64,000 nucleotides of DNA from Moorena sp. SIOASIH (GCF_010671925.1 NZ_JAAHIH010000005.1:186001-250000); one strand, 5' to 3'. Shown: positions 36,172 to 46,179, counted from the first letter of the stretch. Translations and numbers: made by a program. The notes: generated from the sequence alone by a model not told the origin.

Positions 36172-38781
36172 ATGAGTCAGTTAGTAGTCTTAAAACTGGG
36201 AAATGGAAATTGTCAGGAAGGTTTTCCTACTGTTATCGCTCAACTTTGGGAAAGGGATCATCGTACTCTGATGCAGTTTACTGGAGGTTTGCCTGCTGCA
36301 CCGGAACTGCCTAAACTCTACAAACGCTGGCAATTAATGTATGCAGCACTCTACGGAGGCTTCAGGTGCGATCTCCGTCTGGAAATTCATGACGTTAGTA
36401 TCACTAATGTTTCAGAAGCTGAGTTTAGGAATCTGTCTCAACAGTTAGAAGAGCAAATTAATACTTGGCTCAATGCTGAAGAATTTCACAACATTGAACG
36501 GCGAGTGCGAACTAAACTAATGCCGTCTGAGGAAATTAGCGTGATTATCGAGGCGGAAGATGACCAAGTGCGACGATTTCCTTGGCATTTGTGGCGTTTA
36601 TTTGAAGATTACCCCCTGACGGAAGTGGCGTTGAGTAGCCAAGAGTATGAGCCAGTCACGACGCCAGATCGAGAGTCAACGGGTCAAGTTAGGGTATTAG
36701 GAATTTTAGGAAATAGTGAAGGGATTGAGGTTGAAAAAGACCGCGCTTTACTTGAGCAATTACCGGAGGCGGAAACGGTTTTTGTGGTGCAGCCACAACG
36801 CCAAGAGCTTAACCACCAGCTTTGGGATAAACAGGGATGGGATATCCTGTTTTTTGCGGGACATAGCGGGAGTGGGGCGGATGCTAAAACCGGTTACATA
36901 AGTATTAATCAAACTGATAGCTTAACGATTTCCCAGTTAAAGCATGCTCTGGGAGCAGCTATTACCCGTGGTTTGAGACTGGCAATTTTCAACTCTTGCG
37001 ATGGCTTGGGATTGGCACGGGAATTGGCTGATTTACATATTCCTCAATTGATTGTGATGCGGGAGCCGGTACCCGATCAAGTGGCACAGGAGTTTTTGAA
37101 GTCCTTTTTAACGGCATTTGCTGGTGGAAAATCCTTATATCTGGCAGTGCGGGAAGCTAGGGAACGGTTGCAAGGGTGGGAAGATAACTATCCTGGTGCT
37201 AGCTGGTTACCAGTGATTTGCCAAAATCCGGCTGTTGTTCCGCCGACTTGGCAACAGTTGCGCGATCGCAATCAATTCCCTTCTGTTTCAGGTAGCTCCA
37301 GTCAGGCTCATGGGTCACAAACCTCTTCAGAGGGTCAACACATGATGCGATTGGCTGTAGCAGGGGGTCAAGCTTCATTGCCCAGTACCTCCCCTACTCC
37401 TTCAGACCAAAAGACTAAGACCTTTTTGCGATCGCATACCAGCTCCTACAGACCTTGGCATTTTTTTCTGATTCGGTCACTATGGTGCGATCGCGTTTTG
37501 TTACTCAAGGCTAGTGTATTCGCCATGGCTTTGGTGATGGGATTGCGGTGGTTGGGACTATTGGAAGGGCTTGAACTAAAAGCTTTTGACCAACTGATGC
37601 GACAACGACCCTATGAAATGGGGGACGAGCGTCTGTTGATTGTTAAGGCTACCCCAGAGGATATTAAAAATCAGGAACAGCAACCCAAGCATGGGGCATC
37701 GTTATCAGACCATACTCTTACTCGGCTATTTGAGAAACTCCAGGAGTATGAACCAGTCACGATTGGCTTAGATATCTATCGTGATTTTCCGGTGGATCCA
37801 GCTTACCCTAAACTAGCAACTTACCTGGGACAAAAGAATTTATTTGGTATCTGTAAAGTGAAGGATGCTAAGGCTGGGGACACCGAAGGGATTTCTCCAC
37901 CCCTGGAAATTCGGCCCGATCGGATTGGTTTTAGTGATGCTTTACCTGACCAGGGGGGAATCCTCCGTCGCCATCTGTTATCTCTGAACTCACCAGACCT
38001 GACCGATAAGTGTACTGCTAAGAATAACCTTAGCCTGCTACTAGCCCTATACTATCTACATGCTAAGGGTATCCAATGGGGCTACACATCAAATCAGCAA
38101 TTGTGGATTGATACGCCACATTTGGATAACGGTAAAACTGTTGTGCTGAAGGAATTAAATTCCTATACCGGTGGCTACCACAGAGTGGATGCAGCAGGTA
38201 GACAAATCTTGCTAAATTACCGTTCCCGTCGCTCTCCTGAAGATATTGCACTAAAAGTCAATGTTGGCGATATTCTCAATGATAAGATTCCGCCCCAGCG
38301 CAGGTCCCAACTGAAGGGTCGGATTATTCTTGTTGGTATAGCCGGTCCAATTAATACCAGTAGTGATTACTGGCTGACCCCTTACAGTGCCAGTCAGTCC
38401 CTGAGCAAGAAGCGAACACCAGGAGTGATGATTCAAGGACATATGGTAAGTCAAATCCTGAGTGCGGTTCTGGATAATCGACCTTTGTTGTGGGTTTGGT
38501 CAGAATCGGGAGAAGTGCTGTGGATTTGGGGTTGGTCTGTGGTAGGAAGTGTAATTGGTTTGGTAATTGGATTCCGCTCAGGCCAGGCTAGGGACATGGA
38601 TTTCCTAAGTGGCTTGGTAATCTCGACGGGAGTGGCACTTGGTGCTTTGTATGGCATTTGTTATCTGTTTATTTTGCAAGGGGGTTGGATACCGCTGGTG
38701 CCATCAGCAATGGTATTGGTGCTTACTTCAGTGGGTATGGTTTTGGTAGTACGTTATACACCATGTTCCAATCAGATGTGA
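36172..38781 (+). CDS. CHAT-CHASE2 membrane protein
   Basis: 869 residues. The N-terminal half (about 150-370) is a CHAT domain, a caspase relative, with the catalytic pair apparently intact: His in LFFAGHSGSG (near 228) and Cys in IFNSCDGLGLA (near 274). A membrane helix near 443-463 precedes an extracytoplasmic CHASE2 sensor domain (about 470-740). Three closely spaced membrane helices end the protein (about 783-803, 812-834, 839-860). CHASE2 normally feeds kinases or cyclases; here the output appears to be the protease-like domain. A DUF928 secreted protein follows 75 bp downstream. I infer that an outside signal controls cleavage of an unknown intracellular protein. Confidence 0.88.
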   Translation: MSQLVVLKLGNGNCQEGFPTVIAQLWERDHRTLMQFTGGLPAAPELPKLYKRWQLMYAALYGGFRCDLRLEIHDVSITNVSEAEFRNLSQQLEEQINTWLNAEEFHNIERRVRTKLMPSEEISVIIEAEDDQVRRFPWHLWRLFEDYPLTEVALSSQEYEPVTTPDRESTGQVRVLGILGNSEGIEVEKDRALLEQLPEAETVFVVQPQRQELNHQLWDKQGWDILFFAGHSGSGADAKTGYISINQTDSLTISQLKHALGAAITRGLRLAIFNSCDGLGLARELADLHIPQLIVMREPVPDQVAQEFLKSFLTAFAGGKSLYLAVREARERLQGWEDNYPGASWLPVICQNPAVVPPTWQQLRDRNQFPSVSGSSSQAHGSQTSSEGQHMMRLAVAGGQASLPSTSPTPSDQKTKTFLRSHTSSYRPWHFFLIRSLWCDRVLLLKASVFAMALVMGLRWLGLLEGLELKAFDQLMRQRPYEMGDERLLIVKATPEDIKNQEQQPKHGASLSDHTLTRLFEKLQEYEPVTIGLDIYRDFPVDPAYPKLATYLGQKNLFGICKVKDAKAGDTEGISPPLEIRPDRIGFSDALPDQGGILRRHLLSLNSPDLTDKCTAKNNLSLLLALYYLHAKGIQWGYTSNQQLWIDTPHLDNGKTVVLKELNSYTGGYHRVDAAGRQILLNYRSRRSPEDIALKVNVGDILNDKIPPQRRSQLKGRIILVGIAGPINTSSDYWLTPYSASQSLSKKRTPGVMIQGHMVSQILSAVLDNRPLLWVWSESGEVLWIWGWSVVGSVIGLVIGFRSGQARDMDFLSGLVISTGVALGALYGICYLFILQGGWIPLVPSAMVLVLTSVGMVLVVRYTPCSNQM

Positions 38782-38856
38782 AACTAGGATTGATGCAAAA
38801 AGGGAACTTCTGAGACCCAGCCAGCATCTTCCTTGCCAAAAGCATCGGAGTTGAGA

Positions 38857-39628
38857 ATGGTTAAAATTAAACTGCTTTATGGGATTGCGTTTGCTCTGAC
38901 GACTCTCACCAGCTACCCAGCACAAGCGCAATTGATGGAATCCACTGGCAATAGGGCTGAATCTATAGCAGTAGAGTTTAAACAGCCAGATTATTCAGGT
39001 GATGCCCCGAGCGGACGTAGGCGAGGTACAGGTAATCGTGGATATTGTCCTATGGCTGTTTCTGAAATGGGAGGAAACTTAAGGGTGACACCTGTGATCG
39101 CTAAAGATAGTAGGGGATTGACAGTTAATGAGTCTCCGACTATCTGGGTTCATGTTTCCTATCAATCTGAAAGTGTTGAGAGGGGGCTTTCTGGGGAATT
39201 TTCCTTGCGGGATTCAAAAACTAACACCAAGCTTGCTCCAAAATATTTACCTGTTACTTTGCCAAGTCGGTCTGGTGTGTTTAGCATACCTCTTCCGTAC
39301 TCCTTAGAGGTTGGTAAGTGGTATCGCTGGAATTTGATCGTTGATTGTAATTCCCCAGACTCGTTTTACGATGACTCGGTTTTGTTTATTAGAGGACTCT
39401 TGAAACGGGTTGAATTGCCAGAGTTTAAGTATCAGTTAGATACAAAAAATTCACAGCAGAAGCTAATGACAGTTTATGCTGAAAATGGCATTTGGTATGA
39501 TGCCTTGAATCAAGCAGCTAAACTTCGTTGTAGTAATCCACAAAATGCTACGTTTGCTGAGGCTTGGTCCCGATTGTTGAAAGCGGTTGAATTGGAAAAA
39601 ATTGCCCAGGAAAGTTTGATATGTCGGG

Positions 39629-39633
<5 letters not shown>
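38857..39633 (+). CDS. DUF928 secreted protein
   Basis: About 258 residues from the ATG at 38857, which has CGGAG at 7-bp spacing; the frame extends 8 codons upstream without good support. A signal peptide is clear (KIKLLYGIAFALTTLTSYPAQAQ). The DUF928 hallmark GRRRGTGNRGYCP lies near residue 55, with a beta-rich remainder and a Cys near the C-terminus (SLICRE). DUF928 proteins are cyanobacterial, periplasmic and of unknown function. Its position right behind a CHAT-CHASE2 gene suggests it may be the extracytoplasmic partner of that sensor. Confidence 0.85.
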
Positions 39634-39998
<365 letters not shown>

Positions 39999-40044
39999 AA
40001 TGGTTACTTTTTTATAACGGAGTCTAAGTCAAATGCACAACAGC

Positions 40045-40464
40045 TTAGGCGATCACCTTAAAGTCAGAAATCGTCTCAATCCATACCCGTGCTCCACAGT
40101 GTAGGGGTTCATCTGGGCGATACATCACCCGACAGGGGCCATTGACTTCGACAGTATGACCGTAAGTGTTTTTAGAGCCTCGTTTTACGGTAATCACGGG
40201 ATTGCGTTCGCCGGTGTTGTGATTTTGGCGAATAACTTTTTGATTAACGTGGATGACAGCCTTAGTGTAATTTGTACGCTTTGACCAATTCCGCTTTGGT
40301 CCGCGAGTACCAGGGGTGACCACTGGCATGCCATCAAATAAGGGAATTACCCAAGTTCTACCGACCTTATAAGCACCTTTGACTCTGCCCTTGCTCAACA
40401 GGAAACGGACGCGAGTGGCAGAGATACCTAGTAATTCAGCGGCTTGTGCGGTAGAAATCATCAT
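40045..40464 (-). CDS. Small DNA-binding protein with excisionase-type helix-turn-helix
   Basis: 139 residues. Residues 1-50 match a MerR/excisionase-like winged helix (STAQAAELLGISATRVRFLLSKGRVKGAYKVGRTWVIP). The remaining 90 residues are basic then beta-rich (RGPKRNWSKRTNY, HVNQKVIRQNHNTGERNPVITVKRG) with no family I recognise. Probably a regulator or chromosome-associated binding protein. It stands alone between repeat arrays, with no integrase nearby to support a role as a true excisionase. Confidence 0.75.
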   Translation of the reverse strand: MMISTAQAAELLGISATRVRFLLSKGRVKGAYKVGRTWVIPLFDGMPVVTPGTRGPKRNWSKRTNYTKAVIHVNQKVIRQNHNTGERNPVITVKRGSKNTYGHTVEVNGPCRVMYRPDEPLHCGARVWIETISDFKVIA

Positions 40465-40559
40465 GGCGGTAAAACCATTGTGTTTACGATACTAATATAT
40501 TAACACGATTTTTTAAAAGATGCAAGGGGTGGTAAATGTGGTAAGTGTGGGGAGTGGGG

Positions 40560-40688
40560 TTAAAAAAACTATTGCATTAGCGTCAGGGGTGATGTGGGTG
40601 GTAAGGGTGGAAGGTTAAAAAAACTATTGCATTAACACCAGGGGTGATGTGGGTGGTAAGGGTGGAAGGTTAAAAAAACTATTGCATT
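40560..40688. repeat. 55-bp direct repeats
   Basis: The motif TTAAAAAAACTATTGCATT recurs at 40560, 40615 and 40670, separated by G-rich GATGTGGGTGGTAAGGGTGG segments. It lies upstream of the excisionase-like gene; whether it is a binding site is unknown. Confidence 0.8.
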
Positions 40689-40822
40689 GTCGCAAGTTAG
40701 TCTTGAGTCTTGATTAGTGCTGTTGAGTTTTCTAGTAATAAGGTACATCTAACTTTTCTTCCCTACTCCCTACTCCCTACTCCCTACTCCCTGTTCCCTG
40801 TTCCCTGTTCCCTCATCACAAT

Positions 40823-40876
40823 AAAAAAATTCGGTCAAGTTCTGGTTAATTCCAATCCTTGACCGAATTATTTTTT
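40823..40876 (-). terminator. Rho-independent terminator for the gene at 41041-41298
   Basis: Perfect 12-bp stem AATTCGGTCAAG / CTTGACCGAATT flanked by an A-run on the left and a T-run on the right, so it could act in both directions. A second hairpin follows at 40879-40910. Confidence 0.75.
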
Positions 40877-40878
40877 GT

Positions 40879-40910
40879 CATAGTCAAGAGCCCTAGGGTT
40901 CTTGACTATG
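40879..40910. terminator. Second strong hairpin next to the terminator
   Basis: CATAGTCAAGA and TCTTGACTATG form a perfect 11-bp stem around a GCCCTAGGG-type loop. It may be a tandem terminator element or an independent palindrome. Confidence 0.5.
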
Positions 40911-41040
40911 TGTTCACCAATTTATTAGGAAATTATCCCAATCAACAACATACAAACTTATGTTTCAGACTTCAGACTTCGTACTTTCTCCTAAGTTTTG
41001 ACCTGTGGCCAGGGATTGGCATCCCTGGCAAGTTGCTATC

Positions 41041-41298
41041 TTAATCTACCAACAGATGTCGAATCAATATACTGATGACCTCACCAGAATTTCCGATAGG
41101 TTGAGGAGTGCTCCACTCATGAACTTGGGCGTAGCCACGGCTATAAAGATTATAGATTGTGACCCGGACGGTTTTGGGAGAACCGATCAATATATGTTTG
41201 ATTTGCTCCCGTCCTGGCTGCGCTTGGCCAAATAATTGAGGGAGATTAGGATTGTTGGGATTATACTCGAAATTTGGGAGAAAGTTTTCGATGTCCAT
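41041..41298 (-). CDS. Small conserved-looking protein of unknown function
   Basis: About 85 residues from the Met of MDIENFLPNFEYNPNNPNLP (41298); an upstream in-frame ATG at 41328 would add 10 residues. Neither has a good ribosome binding site. The sequence is compositionally normal, with an Asn/Pro-rich start and a beta-rich remainder (TVRVTIYNLYSRGYAQVHEW). The overlapping plus-strand frame looks less protein-like. A strong terminator lies downstream, which supports a real transcript on this strand. I recall similar small cyanobacterial hypothetical proteins but no function. Confidence 0.6.
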   Translation of the reverse strand: MDIENFLPNFEYNPNNPNLPQLFGQAQPGREQIKHILIGSPKTVRVTIYNLYSRGYAQVHEWSTPQPIGNSGEVISILIRHLLVD

Positions 41299-41601
41299 AA
41301 TGGTTTTTTGTTGTTGTCTTGGTGACATTTTTATGGTAATAAATAATTATTTAGTTTGTCAAGTATTTTTTATTTTTTTTATTTTTGGGGTATATATAAA
41401 AACTATTAATTTAGTTTTTTTGGGTTATTTTTGTATTAGCGTTCGCTTTTAGCGGAAGCTGAGGCCGTAGGCCACGCTTTGCGTTCGCGTAGCGTCGGCT
41501 TTGCCGAAACGCTTCATCGCGTAGCGGATCGTACCGAGCATCCCGTAGCGTAGCCTAAGGTAAATCCCATAGCGCCTATTTCAGAGTATCGCATTTTTTG
41601 A

Positions 41602-41722
41602 TAAATTCTAAATTCTAAATTCTAAATTCTAAATTCTAAATTCTAAATTCTAAATTCTAAATTCTAAATTCTAAATTCTAAATTCTAAATTCTAAATTCT
41701 AAATTCTAAATTCTAAATTCTA
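41602..41722. repeat. AAATTCT 7-bp tandem array, about 17 copies
   Basis: Nearly perfect heptamers. A related but differently arranged AATTTAG array occurs at 58225-58290. Confidence 0.95.
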
Positions 41723-41759
41723 TCGTTTATCATAATAGTAGTGAGCTGCACAGGATTTT

Positions 41760-41857
41760 TTCCCGATTCCCGATTCCCGATTCCCGATTCCCGATTCCCT
41801 ACTCCCTACTCCCTACTCCCTACTCCCTACTCCCTACTCCCTACTCCCTGCTCCCTA
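41760..41857. repeat. GATTCCC and CTACTCC tandem arrays upstream of the NACHT gene
   Basis: About five GATTCCC units followed by about nine CTACTCC units, ending some 45 bp before the NACHT gene start. Confidence 0.9.
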
Positions 41858-41900
41858 AATTGCTATAATTAATAGCATCGAACATAATTACCTATAAATT

Positions 41901-44900
41901 ATGGAACCATTCTCCTTCTTGGCTAGTCTGGAACTATCGAAAATCGCGTCACCTTTGTTAGGTACTGTTGCGGGAGAAGCAGGGAAGCGTATTGTTAAAG
42001 CTCTGAATAAAAGCGATGTAGAGAAGGCAATCAAAGCGGGAGAAGAGGCAGTTAAAGAATGGGAAAAACAACTGGAACCTCAACAGCTGTTATTTTTTCA
42101 CGCTCCACCGGATGGATTGAATGGAGTTAAAAGTTTTTTGCAGGGCTATTTTACTAACTCGGCGGTTTTGGAACAATTACAGAAACCGTTAATTAATCAA
42201 GGGCAGCCAGACCGGGATATTTTAAGCACCGTATTTCAACAAGAAGCAGAAACGAATAATATTAAACTAAATCAAGATAGTCTCCAGCCTTGGATAGAGA
42301 CGTTTGTTAATGCTTATTTTCAGCATACTGTTACTTATCTCAAATTTCAGGTAGCTAAACAGGATTATTGTGAGCAGTTGGCTAACTGGTTTGATGATGT
42401 CAAGTTTGCTGGCATTGCTGTGCCTGGGCAAGAAGTAGAGAAATCGGAGAAGTTAGCGCAAATTTTTGTAATGCCCGATGTGGTGGAAGAGGTATCAACG
42501 GCTGGCGGTTGGGAGCGGGAGTTGTTAGCAGCAGAAAGTGGGGAAAAACTGGAAAGGGTGTTGTTGGAAAAGACGACTGGACGAAAATTCTTGGCTCAGC
42601 AGCTATTGAGCCAAAGTCAGTCGAGACGAGTAGTGATATTGGGTGCCCCTGGTTCGGGAAAAACCACGTTGATGAGTTATTTTGCGGTAATGTTGGCTCA
42701 GAGCAAGGCTGAGGAGTTGGGATTAGATGGTGATACGGACTGGCTACCGATTTTAATTAGGATGCGAGATTTTGGGATAAATCTCGATAAAAACCTGATC
42801 GACTATGCTCGTAGGTTTGCGGAAAACACGATGTCAGTGCAACGGTTACCAGTGGGATTTTTTGAGCATTGGTTGTCTGATGGTAGGGCGTTGATATTGC
42901 TGGATGGTTTGGATGAAGTCGCAGATGAGGCTAAACGCAATGATGTGGTCAGGCGCATCGAGAATTTTTTAGGACAGTTTGACAGAAATCGCGCTATTAT
43001 TACATCTCGACCGGCTGGTTATCGGCGCGACTTTTTCCGCACTGAGGAATTTCCCCACTATCAAATTGAACCCTTTGATGATAGCAAGATTTCCGCTTTT
43101 ATTGATAACTGGTATAACAGTCGCTTTCAAGACCAAGCAGAAGCGGAAAGGCGCAAGGAGAGTTTACGAAAGGCGCTGGATGATAATGACCGGATTAAGC
43201 TATTGGCACGGAATCCGTTATTGTTGACAATAATTGCATTGATTCATCGGTATCAAGCGGTTTTGCCCAAAGAACGCTATAAGCTTTATGACAAAGCAGT
43301 GGAAACTTTGTTAACCTCTTGGGATGCTAATAAGGAATTAACTAGTGATAAGTGGTTGAGTTATTTGAGTTTGGATGATTTACGCCGATTGATGGAATGG
43401 TTGGCGTATTGGATTCATACTCAGGGAGATGCTGAAGATAAGGATAGTGGCACCTTAATTAACCAAGATGATTTGATTAAGCAATTGGCTGAGCAGATTA
43501 AAACCTTGAAGCAGGTAGATTTGTATAAAGCCAAGCAAGAGGCGAAACGGTTTGTAGAGTTAATTCGGAAGCGCACGGGTTTGTTGAATGAGCAGGGGCA
43601 AGATTGTTATGGTTTTGTCCATAAGACGTTTCAAGAATATTTGTGTGCTCAGGAGATTAACTATCAAGCAGAGAATGAGTATGATTTCGATATTGTTTTG
43701 AATCATATTCGGGAGCATTTACATGACTCCCATTGGCGCGAAGTGTTATTATTGCTGATAGCACAACAAAAACCTAAAAATGCCGCGAAGGCAATTCGGG
43801 CAGTTTTGAATAATAAGAGTAACTATGAGCAGTGGTTACATCGGGATTTGTTGTTTGCTGGTAATTGTTTGGCAGAAGATCCGAAAAATTTACGGAGTAC
43901 TGATAGTGAGTTAGTGCAAGAGATTTTGGAGCGGTTGGTAGAGTTGGATGTGACTAGTGAAGAGCGGGTTGCCAAGAATATTCACGAGCAGGTTTTTCAG
44001 ATAATTTGTAGTTTGTATGAAACGGATTTTGAGACACAGATATTGGAATTGTTGAAGGAGCAATCAGATTTAATTGATGAGGAACGATTGCTGAAATATC
44101 GAGCTGAGTTAGGGGAAAAAGATCAGGTAATTACTGCATTGCTGGCACGGCTAAAGGATGAGAATTCTGATGTGCGTGTCAGTGCAGCCTTGGCCTTGGG
44201 CAATTTGGGCAAGGGCTCAGAAGCCGCAGTCAGCGCCCTCCTAGCAAGACTTCAGGATGATAATTCTTTTGTGCGTGGATGGGCAGCCGATGCCTTGGGC
44301 AAATTGAGCAACAGCTCAGAACCTGTAGTCAGCACCCTCCTAGCAAGACTTCAGGATAACAATTCTGGTGTGCGTGGGAGGGCAGCTGATGCCTTGGGCA
44401 AATTGGGCAACAGCTCAGAAACCGTAGTCAACACCCTTCTAGCACTGGTTCAGGATCCCGATTCTGGTGTGCGTGGGATGGCAGCCCATGTCTTGGGCGA
44501 ATTGGGCAACAACTCAGAAACCGTGGTCAGCGCCCTACTAGCAAGTCTTCAGGATGAGGATTATGATGTGCGTAGCAACGCAGCCTATGCCTTGGGCAAA
44601 TTGGGCAACAGCTCAGAAACCGTAGTCACCGCCCTCCTAGCGCGGCTTCAGGATGAGTATCCTCCTGTGCGTTGGAGGGCAGCCTATGCCTTGGGCGAAT
44701 TGGGCAACAGCTCAGAAACCGTAGTCAACGCCCTACTAGCACTGCTTCAGGATGAGCATCGTGCTGTCCGTAGGGACGCAGCCGATGCCTTGGGCAATTT
44801 GGGCAACAGCTCAGAACCCATAGTCACCACCTTACTAGTACTGCTTAAGGATAAGAATTATGTTGTGCGTGGGAACGCAGCCTTGACCTTGGGCAAATTG

Positions 44901-45218
44901 GGCAACAGCTCAGAAACTGTAATAAACGCCCTCCTAGCAGGGCTTCAGGATGATAAGTCTTATGTGCGTGGGTGGGCAGCCAATGCCTTGGGCAATTTGG
45001 GCAACAGCTTAGAAACCGTAGTTAACGCCCTCGTAGCAAGGCTAATGGATGATAATTATTATGTGCGTAGGGAGGCAGCCGAAGTCTTGGGCCAATTGGG
45101 CAAAACATCCAATCATGTTCTCCCTACTGTAATTGAATGGATTGAACAACACCAGGATTCAAACTATTTGGGTAGTGGTATTGATGCCTTGTGGGATTTG
45201 GTGGTAGGACGGGAGTAG
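41901..45218 (+). CDS. NACHT-family STAND ATPase with ten C-terminal HEAT repeats
   Basis: 1105 residues. The N-terminal 190 residues are helical, with no recognised effector motif. The NACHT ATPase follows: P-loop VVILGAPGSGKTTLMSYF (near 250), Walker B ALILLDGLDEVADEAKR (near 332) and the downstream ITSRPAGYRRDF sensor. After a helical winged region (KTFQEYLCAQEI) come ten 33-residue HEAT repeats (about 745-1075). Bacterial NACHT proteins of this shape often act in antiphage defence or stress signalling, binding a trigger with the C-terminal repeats. The HEAT units vary mainly at surface positions. Whether the N-terminus is the effector is unknown. Flanked on both sides by tandem repeats, with no operon partner. 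Confidence 0.92.
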   Translation: MEPFSFLASLELSKIASPLLGTVAGEAGKRIVKALNKSDVEKAIKAGEEAVKEWEKQLEPQQLLFFHAPPDGLNGVKSFLQGYFTNSAVLEQLQKPLINQGQPDRDILSTVFQQEAETNNIKLNQDSLQPWIETFVNAYFQHTVTYLKFQVAKQDYCEQLANWFDDVKFAGIAVPGQEVEKSEKLAQIFVMPDVVEEVSTAGGWERELLAAESGEKLERVLLEKTTGRKFLAQQLLSQSQSRRVVILGAPGSGKTTLMSYFAVMLAQSKAEELGLDGDTDWLPILIRMRDFGINLDKNLIDYARRFAENTMSVQRLPVGFFEHWLSDGRALILLDGLDEVADEAKRNDVVRRIENFLGQFDRNRAIITSRPAGYRRDFFRTEEFPHYQIEPFDDSKISAFIDNWYNSRFQDQAEAERRKESLRKALDDNDRIKLLARNPLLLTIIALIHRYQAVLPKERYKLYDKAVETLLTSWDANKELTSDKWLSYLSLDDLRRLMEWLAYWIHTQGDAEDKDSGTLINQDDLIKQLAEQIKTLKQVDLYKAKQEAKRFVELIRKRTGLLNEQGQDCYGFVHKTFQEYLCAQEINYQAENEYDFDIVLNHIREHLHDSHWREVLLLLIAQQKPKNAAKAIRAVLNNKSNYEQWLHRDLLFAGNCLAEDPKNLRSTDSELVQEILERLVELDVTSEERVAKNIHEQVFQIICSLYETDFETQILELLKEQSDLIDEERLLKYRAELGEKDQVITALLARLKDENSDVRVSAALALGNLGKGSEAAVSALLARLQDDNSFVRGWAADALGKLSNSSEPVVSTLLARLQDNNSGVRGRAADALGKLGNSSETVVNTLLALVQDPDSGVRGMAAHVLGELGNNSETVVSALLASLQDEDYDVRSNAAYALGKLGNSSETVVTALLARLQDEYPPVRWRAAYALGELGNSSETVVNALLALLQDEHRAVRRDAADALGNLGNSSEPIVTTLLVLLKDKNYVVRGNAALTLGKLGNSSETVINALLAGLQDDKSYVRGWAANALGNLGNSLETVVNALVARLMDDNYYVRREAAEVLGQLGKTSNHVLPTVIEWIEQHQDSNYLGSGIDALWDLVVGRE
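44130..45120 (+). repeat. Ten 99-bp HEAT-coding DNA repeats
   Basis: Each unit encodes a 33-residue repeat (VVxALLARLQDxxxxVRxxAAxALGxLGNSSET). DNA identity between units is high, with changes clustered in the codons before and after VR. Confidence 0.9.
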
Positions 45219-45533
45219 GGAGTCGGGAATCGGGAATCGGGAATCGGGAATCGGGAATCGGGAGTGTAATGGATCAAGAGGATTGTTTTTGTTGCAGAGC
45301 TTAAACCCTTATGTGATAGTGCTTTCGCCACCAGCAGTCACCAGTCGGATCGTCTCAAAGGGGTGTGATGGGGGTGTATGCGATCGCATCAGCTAGAGTC
45401 AACACGGTATAGCAACTCCCGACTCCCGATTCCCGATTCCCGATTCCCTGTTCCCTGTTCCCGATTCCCGATTCCCGATTCCCGACTCCCGATTCCCTAC
45501 TCCCTACTCCCTACTCCCTACTCCCTCTTCCCT
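45213..45533. repeat. GGGAATC, GATTCCC and CTACTCC arrays flanking a short spacer
   Basis: The array begins inside the NACHT stop region (GGGAGTCGGGAATC units to 45264), then a 150-bp non-repeat stretch, then GATTCCC/CTGTTCC/CTACTCC units from 45417. No gene is visible between the NACHT gene and the peptide locus. Confidence 0.85.
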
Positions 45534-45536
45534 AAA

Positions 45537-45680
45537 ATGATTAACCTATTCCAGCCAAATTGGCAAGACATAGAGAAGCTAACATCGGACAATAATAATC
45601 AAATGAAGCAATTAAATGTTTCACCCAGACATCAACATCAACATCAACATCAACATCAACATCAACAACTGTTGAGCTGA
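45537..45680 (+). CDS. Possible 47-residue ORF in front of precursor 1
   Basis: Starts MINLFQPNWQDIEKLTSDNNN and ends in a His-Gln repeat encoded by CATCAA hexamers. It spans the GCCAAATTGGC palindrome shared by all precursor genes and has no convincing ribosome binding site. It is more likely a leader transcript region than a gene, but a short translated leader peptide cannot be excluded. Confidence 0.25.
   Translation: MINLFQPNWQDIEKLTSDNNNQMKQLNVSPRHQHQHQHQHQHQQLLS
45554..45564 (+). promoter_or_regulatory. GCCAAATTGGC palindrome upstream of precursor 1
   Basis: Matches the GCCAANTTGGC dyad found upstream of the other four precursor genes (46251, 46961, 48086, 52621). Here it is 133 bp before the start codon. 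Probable operator or short RNA hairpin common to the peptide family. Confidence 0.5.
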
Positions 45681-45696
45681 AGAAGGAGAATTTTCC

Positions 45697-45960
45697 ATGC
45701 AAATTGGAGACTTAGAAAATCTCCAGGAGATAAATATAGATCAATTATCTTCTGTGGAAGGTGGCATGATAGCGATCGCAGATAAACCGATCGCAGATCA
45801 AATACATTTGGGCGATATTCGTATTCATCCAGATTACAAACGTCCCATTTATCCCTATTGTCCACCACCACCACCTCCACCATGTTATCCCTATCCCAGA
45901 CCTCTCCCTTCTAAAGATATCAAGGCAATTCCATTAAGGATTTGTCCTGTTATTCTCTAA
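45697..45960 (+). CDS. RiPP-like precursor peptide 1 (double-glycine leader, Pro/Cys-rich core)
   Basis: 87 residues. The leader (MQIGDLENLQEI...SSVEGG) ends in Gly-Gly at 22-23. The core contains a run of seven prolines between two cysteines (YCPPPPPPPCYPYPRPLP) and ends ICPVIL, giving a Cys four residues before a terminal Leu. AGAAGGAGAA just upstream is a strong ribosome binding site. By analogy with double-Gly leaders, the leader should be removed at GG during export. No modification can be read directly; the Cys, Tyr and Pro pattern shared with precursors 3-5 suggests a common processing step. It is the most divergent Pro-rich member. Confidence 0.75.
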   Translation: MQIGDLENLQEINIDQLSSVEGGMIAIADKPIADQIHLGDIRIHPDYKRPIYPYCPPPPPPPCYPYPRPLPSKDIKAIPLRICPVIL

Positions 45961-46179
45961 TTTTAGCTTTTGGAGTAAAAGGTCAGCTGTAAGCATTCAG
46001 CAGTCAGCCGTCAGCCGTCAACTTATTTTATAGGCTTATAGCTGAATCCTTAAACTATGACCATGACTATCTAAGTATAGTTTATAAGTATAGTTTTTGA
46101 GCATAGTGACCTTAACCTTATAGTTGGTAATCATTTTTCGGTGCTTTTCGCCCAATACAGGGATTTTCAGATAGTCACT

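Noticed and set aside
41005..41235. Plus-strand ORF opposite the small gene at 41041-41298
   Set aside because: The minus-strand frame is more protein-like and has a terminator in the right place.
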